A DNA stretch of 6,943 nt. It comes from Gemmatimonadota bacterium. Its GTDB lineage: Bacteria; Gemmatimonadota; Gemmatimonadetes; Palauibacterales; Palauibacteraceae. The stretch spans positions 1 through 6,943 of the forward strand of contig JAENXO010000140.1 in assembly GCA_016649455.1 (NCBI GenBank), given 5' to 3'. Below are positions 1 to 4,638 of the stretch, piece after piece. Under the pieces are notes generated by a model. The model did no database searches. It worked only from the letters and a program-made list of their open reading frames with translations, and was not told where the DNA came from. Within the stretch, counting starts at the first letter, position 1; the number at the start of each line of letters is the position of its first letter. Made by a program: the position numbers and the translations under genes.

Positions 1-51
1 CCGATGGAACATGGGCCGGCGCTGATCGTATCGGATACCTACACGAATTGA
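1..51 (+). CDS. Possible C-terminal end of an upstream gene (partial)
   Basis: Frame 1 is open from the window edge to a TGA at 49-51 and would give a tail ending ALIVSDTYTN. Third codon positions in this frame are mostly G or C, as in the real genes here, while frame 2 stops early and frame 3 has a poorer third-position bias. Sixteen codons are too few to recognise a family, and the frame could be open by chance. No function is proposed. Confidence 0.2.
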   Translation, partial: PMEHGPALIVSDTYTN

Positions 52-58
52 AGTCACA

Positions 59-91
59 GGGACCACCGCACGACCGGCCACGTGCCGTCCC
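59..91 (+). other. Inverted repeat in the superoxide dismutase leader
   Basis: GGGAC at 59-63 can pair with GTCCC at 87-91, and inside it CACG at 69-72 can pair with CGTG at 81-84, giving a two-part hairpin with an internal loop. It ends about 30 bases before the dismutase start, leaving the AGGAG ribosome site at 112-116 free. There is no T-tract after it, so it is not a convincing terminator for an upstream gene. It could be a leader structure or chance in GC-rich DNA. I saw no convincing -35/-10 pair in 1-122. Confidence 0.2.
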
Positions 92-122
92 CCGCACCAG
101 GCCATCCTGACAGGAGTCCGAT

Positions 123-812
123 ATGAGCTATCCGTTCTCGCTTCCCGAGCTGGGCTACGACTACGACGCCCTCGAGCCGTACATCGACTCGAAGACGATG
201 GAGATTCACCACTCGAAGCACTTTGCCGGGTACACGAACAACCTGAACGCGGCGCTGGAAGGACACGAAAAGCTGCAGAAATTCTCTGCCGAGCAATTGC
301 TGTGGCACTTCGACTCGCTTCCGACCTCGGTCCAGACCGCGGTGCGCAACAACGGCGGCGGGTTCGTGAATCACAAGCTGTTCTTCAGGGTCATCGCGCC
401 CGGCGGCCCGGAGGCGCCCGAGGGAATGCTGGCCGACATGATCGACGACTCGTTCGGGTCGCTGGATGCGTTCAAGGAGAAGCTGTCGGGTGCCGCGGGC
501 ACACGGTTCGGATCGGGCTGGGGTTGGCTCGCCCTCAACTCGTTCGGCGAGTTCGAGGTGTTCTCGACCGCCAACCAGGACAGCCCGATGATGGACGGCT
601 ACGTGCCGGTCTTCGGGGTCGACGTGTGGGAGCATGCCTACTATCTCAAGTATCAGAACCGGCGCCCGGACTACCTGTCCGCGTTCTGGAACGTGTTGAA
701 CTGGGATGTCGTGGCAGACAATCTCGCGCGTGTGATCGGAGGCCCGGCCCCGATGCTCAAGGCGCTCGAAGACTTCGGCAAGGAGATCCGTAAGTGGGCG
801 GACAAGCTCTGA
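123..812 (+). CDS. sodA: Superoxide dismutase, Fe/Mn family, Mn-type residues
   Basis: Converts superoxide to oxygen and hydrogen peroxide. No signal peptide is visible, so it should be cytoplasmic. The protein is 229 residues, somewhat longer than the usual 190-210. By alignment from memory with the E. coli enzymes, the metal ligands are His29 (in MEIHHSKH), His84 (in VNHKLFF), Asp167 and His171 (in DVWEHAYY). Gateway residues His33 and Tyr37 are also present. The second-shell glutamine sits at Gln152 in STANQDSP, and the Fe-type glutamine position is Gly80 (NNGGGFVNH). That pattern is typical of Mn enzymes, but metal use cannot be settled from sequence because cambialistic members exist. 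The ATG at 123 follows AGGAG at 112-116 with 6 bases between. The next gene starts inside this gene's last codons, so the two may be translated together. Family identity is near certain; the sodA symbol rests on the Mn-type residues. Confidence 0.96.
   Translation: MSYPFSLPELGYDYDALEPYIDSKTMEIHHSKHFAGYTNNLNAALEGHEKLQKFSAEQLLWHFDSLPTSVQTAVRNNGGGFVNHKLFFRVIAPGGPEAPEGMLADMIDDSFGSLDAFKEKLSGAAGTRFGSGWGWLALNSFGEFEVFSTANQDSPMMDGYVPVFGVDVWEHAYYLKYQNRRPDYLSAFWNVLNWDVVADNLARVIGGPAPMLKALEDFGKEIRKWADKL
780..785 (+). promoter_or_regulatory. Ribosome binding site for the lipoprotein, inside sodA
   Basis: AAGGAG lies 8 bases before the GTG at 794. It also encodes part of the dismutase C-terminus (FGKEIR), so it could be coincidence. 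It matters because GTG 794 is the only ATG, GTG or TTG in the lipoprotein frame before the signal peptide. Confidence 0.5.
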
Positions 813-1999
813 TCCCCACACCGGACCTGACCTGCGCATTTTCGCGCCGGCCGTCTCGATTCGTAACGGAGGGCCCGCATCGGCGGGCCTTTCGTGTATC
901 CATCACTGCCATCCTCCTCTCCTCGGCCATCCTGACCGCCGGCTGCGCCAGCGGCGGGAGCGGAGCGGGCGACGTCCCGGAGGATGGGCTGGTCCCGCTC
1001 GCCGTTCCGGATTCCTGGCTCGTGCCCCGCGTTGAGCTCCAGCACAGCGGCGTCAGCGTCCTGCTCCAGGCCGTGAGCCCGGTGAATGAGAAAGTCGTGT
1101 GGGTCAGCGGTCACGGCGGCAGGTGGCTGCGCACGCTCGACGGCGGATTGAGCTGGTCGGGCGGAGTGGTTCCCAACGCGGACACGCTCCAATTCAGGGA
1201 CGTGCACGCGATTTCCGCGGACGTCGCCTGGCTCCTCGCGGCCGGGCCGGCGGACATGTCCCGGATTTACCGCACGGATGACGGCGGAGAGAACTGGCGC
1301 ATCCAGTGGGTGAACGATGAGCCCGAAGGGTTCTACGACTGCCTGTCGTTCTTCGACGCCACGCGGGGCCTGGCCTACGGGGACGCGGTGAACGGAGAGC
1401 TGCGGATCCTCCGGACGACGGACGGTGGAGACCACTGGTCCCTGGTAGCCGGCGAGCGGCTGCCTGCAGCGCAGGAAGGCGAAGGGGGATTCGCGGCGAG
1501 CGGCACCTGCCTCGCGGTCGGAGCCCAGAACGTCGCGTGGATCGGGACCGGCAACTCGGACCCGGCGCGGGTCCTGCGATCGAACGACCGGGGGTGGACC
1601 TGGGTCGCGGCGGAGGCTCCGCTGATCGCTGGCGAAGCCGCCGGAATCACCTCGGTCTCGTTCCGTGACGAACGGTTCGGCCTGGTGGTCGGAGGAGATC
1701 TCGCGCTCCCGGATGAGCATACCGCGAATGTGGCAGTGTCCGCGGACGGCGGTGTCAGCTGGACCGCCGGCGGGACACTGCGGATGGCCGGGGCGGCGTA
1801 CGGCGGGGCCTGGGTACCGGGAACCGGCCCTCCGGTAGCGGTTGCCGTGGGGCCCGGCGGGGCCGACTGGAGCAGTGATGGCGGCGTCACGTGGTCCGGC
1901 TTCGACGATCGAGACTGGTGGGGGCTCGCCTTCGTTTCGCCCGACGCGGGCTGGATCGTCGGGCCCGAGGGCCGGATCGGGAAGGTGTCCTTCCGCTGA
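794..1999 (+). CDS. Asp-box (BNR/Ycf48-like) repeat lipoprotein
   Basis: Predicted envelope lipoprotein with a beta-propeller fold. From GTG 794 it is 401 residues. Residues 34-50 form a signal peptide ending in lipobox LTAG-Cys51, so the mature protein would start at Cys51. Six Asp-box motifs (S/T-x-D-x-G-x-x-W type) are visible: RTLDGGLSW 113-121, RTDDGGENW 160-168, RTTDGGDHW 207-215, RSNDRGWTW 262-270, SADGGVSW 316-323 and SSDGGVTW 360-367. Such repeats fold as propeller blades in sialidase-like and Ycf48/HCF136 photosystem II assembly proteins, and bacterial relatives are often labelled oxidoreductase without proof. I see no sialidase catalytic set and nothing tying it to photosynthesis; a scaffold or assembly role is only a guess. 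The start overlaps sodA by 19 bases. The stretch before the hydrophobic segment is unusually long and contains a terminator-like hairpin, so the start is uncertain although the rest of the frame is secure. Confidence 0.85.
   Translation: MGGQALIPTPDLTCAFSRRPSRFVTEGPHRRAFRVSITAILLSSAILTAGCASGGSGAGDVPEDGLVPLAVPDSWLVPRVELQHSGVSVLLQAVSPVNEKVVWVSGHGGRWLRTLDGGLSWSGGVVPNADTLQFRDVHAISADVAWLLAAGPADMSRIYRTDDGGENWRIQWVNDEPEGFYDCLSFFDATRGLAYGDAVNGELRILRTTDGGDHWSLVAGERLPAAQEGEGGFAASGTCLAVGAQNVAWIGTGNSDPARVLRSNDRGWTWVAAEAPLIAGEAAGITSVSFRDERFGLVVGGDLALPDEHTANVAVSADGGVSWTAGGTLRMAGAAYGGAWVPGTGPPVAVAVGPGGADWSSDGGVTWSGFDDRDWWGLAFVSPDAGWIVGPEGRIGKVSFR
870..892 (+). terminator. Terminator-like hairpin after sodA, inside the lipoprotein frame
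   Basis: GGCCCGC at 872-878 pairs perfectly with GCGGGCC at 883-889 around a four-base ATCG loop; A870-T891 and a G-T pair can extend it. It is followed by TTT at 890-892. It lies 57 bases after the dismutase stop, where a rho-independent terminator would be expected. The T-run is short. If the lipoprotein starts at GTG 794, the hairpin is coding (within EGPHRRAFR), and a translating ribosome could keep it from forming. Confidence 0.6.
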
Positions 2000-2134
2000 T
2001 CAAGATCTGAATTCGGGTGGAATCCGAAACTCCCGTCGGTGGTCTGTCGTAGTGTAAGCCAACGGTTCGGGGCCGAATGATGTCCAACCGTATGAGAGGG
2101 TGGAACCCGCACCTTCACGGACCCGGACGAGGAT

Positions 2135-2140
2135 GGGAGG
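2135..2140 (+). promoter_or_regulatory. Ribosome binding site choosing the ATG at 2149
   Basis: GGGAGG lies 8 bases before ATG 2149. The same frame has an upstream ATG pair at 2077 and 2080, but no purine-rich site was seen there and the extra residues would put a hydrophilic stretch before the hydrophobic segment. The later start is preferred. Confidence 0.55.
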
Positions 2141-2148
2141 GCAGGACG

Positions 2149-2475
2149 ATGATTGGGCGGATGGAGATCCGGGAAGTACTTGGGATGCTTGGGACGCTCG
2201 CGGCATTGTCGGTCGTGGGAAGTGCGGTTCAGCTGGTGGACGCGGAGATCGTGGAGGTGCGGGACACGCCCACGGTCGAGCAGCCGGTGTCGGTTGACGT
2301 GCCGAATGTCTCCGTGGATGTCCGAGTCGCTCCGCCGGCGGTAATCCCGTCGCGCGAGCTGGAGGAGGTTCGACTGCAACGGCCGGAAGTCGAAGCCCCC
2401 CCTTTTAGATGCCCCCCGCTCGGCGAAGGCGGAGTGAGGGGGCACCTGAGGAACTGCTGCGAAATTCTCGTCTGA
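2149..2475 (+). CDS. Small membrane-anchored V/P-rich protein, unknown function
   Basis: I do not recognise a family. From ATG 2149 the product has 108 residues. Residues 10-30 form one hydrophobic segment (around LGMLGTLAALSVVGSAVQLV) after a short charged start, which looks like an N-terminal anchor or uncleaved signal. Residues 31-85 are rich in valine, proline and acidic residues, with an echoing stretch (PVSVDV then NVSVDVRV), suggesting an extended exported tail. The last 20 or so residues (FRCPP... to NCCEILV) have a different character and carry three cysteines. This end is encoded across an imperfect palindrome at 2405-2449, so the natural end may have been altered. The gene begins 149 bases after the lipoprotein stop; no clear promoter was seen in that gap. 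It faces the nitrilase gene, with 51 bases between the two stops. The 24 extra residues from ATG 2077 cannot be ruled out. Confidence 0.55.
   Translation: MIGRMEIREVLGMLGTLAALSVVGSAVQLVDAEIVEVRDTPTVEQPVSVDVPNVSVDVRVAPPAVIPSRELEEVRLQRPEVEAPPFRCPPLGEGGVRGHLRNCCEILV
2405..2449. repeat. Imperfect palindrome in the 3' end of the small ORF
   Basis: TGCCCCC at 2410-2416 pairs with GGGGGCA at 2438-2444. CGCTC at 2417-2421 pairs with GAGTG at 2432-2436 (one G-T pair), with A2437 bulged and a ten-base loop at 2422-2431. The outer bases 2405-2408 and 2446-2449 can add a few pairs. Neither strand has a T-tract after it, so it is not an ordinary intrinsic terminator. It may be a small dispersed palindromic element. 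Only one copy is visible here. Confidence 0.45.
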
Positions 2476-2510
2476 CTCGAATCCGGCCGGGAGATCCCTG
2501 GCCGCCCGGG

Positions 2511-2531
2511 AAGCGCCGACCGGCGCTTATT
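2511..2531. terminator. Hairpin between convergent genes, likely bidirectional terminator
   Basis: AAGCGCC at 2511-2517 is a perfect match to GGCGCTT at 2522-2528 around a GACC loop. On the plus strand it is followed by ATT, so the T-rich tail reads CTTATT. On the minus strand the hairpin overlaps the TAA stop of the nitrilase gene at 2529-2527. It stands between the 3' ends of two facing genes, where a shared terminator is expected. The T-tract is weak on both sides. Confidence 0.5.
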
Positions 2532-3420
2532 CCCCGGCTCTCCGACTTCCCGTAGGCTGGCCTTTCGGCATCGTTTCCCGCAGCGGTGCGTATGCATCGG
2601 GTCGGCGATCCGCCACGTAGTCGAATTCGTAGCTCCCGGGAGCCTGGATTACCCGGTTGGCATCGGCCGACTGAAGGTCCATCTCCACCACGAAGCTCAA
2701 CGGCTCAGCTCCCCCTTCGGCCAGCAGCTCGCCGCGCGGACCGGCCGCCACGCTGCCGCCGGGAAACACCACACCGCGCTCAGTCCCCACCCGGTTCACC
2801 GCGATGTAGTTCACATGGTTCTCGAGGGCGCGCAGCCGGATCTGCTCCGTCTTCAGGTACAGGTCGGGCCAGTTCGTCGGCAGCACGATGAGCTGCGCTC
2901 CGAGGAGCTTCAGGGCCCGTGCGCTCTCCGGGAATGAACCGTCGTAACAGATGTTGAGGCCGACGCGGCCGAACGGCAGCTCCCACACCCGGAAGCCCTC
3001 GTCTCCCGGGGTCGTGAACCGGTCCACCCCGAGGCACAGAGTGTGGACCTTGCGATATCGGTGCAGCTCTCCGGACGGCGATGAGAGAAACGCAGTGTTG
3101 TACAGCCGGTGGTGGTCCGGGCCGGAAGCGACGGGAATCCGCTCGATGGCGCCGAACACGCTCCACACGCCAAGTTCCCGGCAAGCATCCCGCACGCGCC
3201 GGACAGCGGGTGACTCCGCTTCGACCGCCCCGTCCAGGGCCTGGAGGCGGCTGTCAAACACGTACCCGGTGAGTGCCGCCTCGGGAAACACCACGAGCTG
3301 GGCACCCTCGGACGCCGCTTCCGACATCCGGTCCCGGATCAGCTCGGCGTTCGCTTCGGATTTCCCGAGTCCGGGGTCGGTCTGGACCCCACAGACGCGG
3401 ACGGGCCCGGGGAAGGACAT
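2527..3420 (-). CDS. Nitrilase-superfamily carbon-nitrogen hydrolase
   Basis: Hydrolyses a C-N bond (amide, carbamoyl or nitrile type) through a covalent thioester; the substrate is not evident. The 297-residue length fits a single CN-hydrolase domain, and no signal peptide is seen, so it should be cytoplasmic. The Glu-Lys-Cys triad is clear: Glu47 in FPEAALTGY, Lys124 in YRKVHTL and Cys158 in NICYDGSFPES. Between Lys and Cys, GVDRFTTPGDE supplies an acidic residue (Asp133 or a nearby one) where many members use a second glutamate. LPTNWPD (180-186) and the region RALENHVNYIAVNRVG (197-212) are also typical. The ATG at 3420 is 13 bases after the stop of the small membrane protein, and no strong ribosome site is visible, so translation is probably coupled to the upstream gene. 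It is the third gene of the leftward cluster. The family is confident; a specific name such as omega-amidase or N-carbamoyl hydrolase is not justified. Confidence 0.93.
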   Translation of the reverse strand: MSFPGPVRVCGVQTDPGLGKSEANAELIRDRMSEAASEGAQLVVFPEAALTGYVFDSRLQALDGAVEAESPAVRRVRDACRELGVWSVFGAIERIPVASGPDHHRLYNTAFLSSPSGELHRYRKVHTLCLGVDRFTTPGDEGFRVWELPFGRVGLNICYDGSFPESARALKLLGAQLIVLPTNWPDLYLKTEQIRLRALENHVNYIAVNRVGTERGVVFPGGSVAAGPRGELLAEGGAEPLSFVVEMDLQSADANRVIQAPGSYEFDYVADRRPDAYAPLRETMPKGQPTGSRRAGE

Positions 3421-3433
3421 GCGCGGCGCGGAC

Positions 3434-3634
3434 TCAGTCGTTCAGGACGACGTAGAGCGCGAGCCCGACGCCGGCCAGCAATACGCCGGCGGTCAGTGCG
3501 AGCCCTGCCTTACGGCCGAGGTCCGCACCGGGGACTGGTTCGGTCTCCGGCAGGAACTCCCGCAGGGTATCCTCGATTCCTCGGCGTGCGGCCTGCCTTG
3601 CCGCCAGCGAGATCACCCGGACGTCATCGATCAC
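3434..3634 (-). CDS. Small C-terminally anchored membrane protein, unknown function
   Basis: I recognise no family. The 66-residue product has a charged, probably helical N-terminal half (residues 1-40, with AARQAARRGIEDTLREF) and one hydrophobic helix at about 43-63 (AGLALTAGVLLAGVGLALYVV), then LND. This resembles a tail-anchored or single-pass inner-membrane protein with its N-terminus in the cytoplasm. The start is GTG 3634, which overlaps the reductase stop as GTGA; there is no separate ribosome site, so it would be translated by reinitiation. It ends 13 bases before the nitrilase start. The tight packing on both sides and the clean hydrophobic segment support a real gene despite its size. 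It could tether or regulate one of its neighbours at the membrane, but that is inference from position only. Confidence 0.7.
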   Translation of the reverse strand: MIDDVRVISLAARQAARRGIEDTLREFLPETEPVPGADLGRKAGLALTAGVLLAGVGLALYVVLND

Positions 3635-4434
3635 GACGGTACCGAAACGACGAAGTCCTCACCGCCATCGACCCGAATCGTGTTCCCGGTCATCCAGTAA
3701 GTTCGCTCGTCCGCCAGCGCGACCATGCAACGGGCGACGTCCTCGGGCGTGGTGAGTCGCTGATACGGATTCAGCCGCTCGGCTTCCGCTATCATGTTCT
3801 CCGCGCCGGGAATCTTCCGCAGGGCGGGTGTGTCCGTGACGCCCGCGCGGATCGCGTTCGCCGTGATGCCCCGCGGGGCCAGCTCGAGCGCCAGTTGCCG
3901 ACAGTGTGACTCGAGCGAGGCCTTGGCGGCGGAGACGGCTCCGTAGGAAGGGATCACGCGATCGCCGCCGGAACTGGTCATCGCGTAGACTCTGCCACCC
4001 TTCCCCATCAGCTCGCGCGCCACCAGGCCCTGGGTCCAGTAGATGAGGCTGTGAGCCATGACCGTAAGGGTCATGTCCATCTGCTCGGGGCCCATCTCGT
4101 CGGCCGGGTTCGCTGCGATGAACTTCCGGAGCGTCCCGAACGCGAGAGAGTGCATGAGCACGCGGACCGATCCCTCGGGTGCCTCTGCGGCGATCTCGTC
4201 CAGCACCTGCGACCGTTTTTCAGGGCTCGCCGCATTGATGTTGAAGTAACGGGAAGACTGGCCGATCGTCTCGATCTCGGCCTGGATCTCCTCTACGCGC
4301 TTCAGACCGGCCCGCCGGTCGAGGTGCACGCCGTACACGTCATACCCTGCCCGGGCAAATTCCAGTGCCGCGGCACCTCCGAACCCGCTGGAAGCACCGA
4401 GAATCAGCACCGAGTTCGTCTGTTTGTCGCTCAA
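3631..4434 (-). CDS. Short-chain reductase, FabL-like enoyl-ACP reductase type
   Basis: NAD(P)H-dependent oxidoreductase with a Rossmann fold, 267 residues from the TTG start. The cofactor loop is GASSGFG (13-19). The active site has Tyr164 and Lys171 spaced Y-x6-K (YGAVSAAK), the spacing of enoyl-ACP reductases rather than the Y-x3-K of most short-chain dehydrogenases. The GxxxGxG loop, Ser154 ten residues before Tyr164 (E. coli FabI has Tyr there), and TDTPALRKIPG (200-210) recall Bacillus FabL. The likely reaction is reduction of trans-2-enoyl-ACP in fatty acid synthesis; a different enoyl or keto substrate is possible. TTG 4434 is chosen because GGAGGA lies 6 bases before it, the cofactor loop then begins 13 residues in, and the promoter at 4527-4555 would start transcripts downstream of the alternative GTG at 4536. 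First gene of a three-gene leftward cluster; its stop overlaps the next start. Family confidence is high, exact substrate moderate. Confidence 0.9.
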   Translation of the reverse strand: MSDKQTNSVLILGASSGFGGAAALEFARAGYDVYGVHLDRRAGLKRVEEIQAEIETIGQSSRYFNINAASPEKRSQVLDEIAAEAPEGSVRVLMHSLAFGTLRKFIAANPADEMGPEQMDMTLTVMAHSLIYWTQGLVARELMGKGGRVYAMTSSGGDRVIPSYGAVSAAKASLESHCRQLALELAPRGITANAIRAGVTDTPALRKIPGAENMIAEAERLNPYQRLTTPEDVARCMVALADERTYWMTGNTIRVDGGEDFVVSVPS

Positions 4435-4440
4435 GAACCG

Positions 4441-4446
4441 TCCTCC
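4441..4446 (-). promoter_or_regulatory. Ribosome binding site that decides the TTG start
   Basis: On the minus strand GGAGGA precedes TTG 4434 with 6 bases between. It is the best ribosome site in the leader. Choosing TTG removes a 34-residue arginine-rich extension that matches no reductase domain. Confidence 0.75.
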
Positions 4447-4526
4447 ACGCTGGGTCCAACCGTACGTTCGCAACGCTCGCAGGGGCGTCGCGCGATTCCT
4501 CGGTACCGGCGCCCTTGACCGCCCCG

Positions 4527-4555
4527 ATTGTACCACGAATTCGCGGTCCTGTCAC
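4527..4555 (-). promoter_or_regulatory. Sigma70-type promoter for the reductase operon
   Basis: On the minus strand GTGACA (4555-4550) is followed by a 17-base spacer and TACAAT (4532-4527). Each hexamer matches consensus at five of six positions, and the spacer is ideal. Transcription would begin near 4520, giving a leader of about 86 bases before TTG 4434. Nothing obviously regulatory was seen in that leader. Confidence 0.7.
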
Positions 4556-4638
4556 GGCTCGGAGGTGCGAAGCCGCCGGGCATGAACGCCGTCGGCAGGA
4601 CCCGAAATACCCTTGAGGACACAGCGTCCGGAAGCCCC

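Noticed and set aside
54..839. 261-codon open frame on the minus strand across sodA
   Set aside because: It is antisense to a certain superoxide dismutase gene and is rich in Arg, Val and Pro, as expected of a shadow frame in GC-rich DNA. No domain is recognisable.
877..898. Twin-arginine signal (RRAFRV) before the lipoprotein hydrophobic segment
   Set aside because: The position after the phenylalanine is Arg instead of a hydrophobic residue, and the RR pair is encoded by the hairpin's right side, so composition explains it as well.
671..1720. 349-codon minus-strand frame across sodA and the lipoprotein
   Set aside because: The opposite strand carries six clear Asp-box motifs in the real frame. 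The antisense product is low-complexity and matches nothing.
2012..2028. TTCGG/CCGAA inverted repeat after the lipoprotein stop
   Set aside because: Only five pairs and no T-tract, so not a credible terminator.
2027..2055. Possible -10 TAGTGT at 2050-2055 before the small V/P-rich gene
   Set aside because: It fits TAnnnT, but the hexamer 17 bases upstream (GAAACT) does not resemble a -35, so it is not listed as a promoter.
1375..2445. 356-codon minus-strand frame over the lipoprotein end and small ORF
   Set aside because: Ser/Pro/Arg-rich antisense shadow with no recognisable domain, crossing two better-supported genes.
4435..4536. Longer reductase start at GTG 4536
   Set aside because: It would lie upstream of the predicted transcription start near 4520, adds an Arg-rich extension not found in the fold, and lacks the good ribosome site seen before TTG 4434.
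4560..4638. Terminator for nhaC in the gap before the reductase promoter
   Set aside because: Only short 4-5 pair stems (such as GGAC/GTCC and CGGCT/AGCCG) without T-tracts were found.
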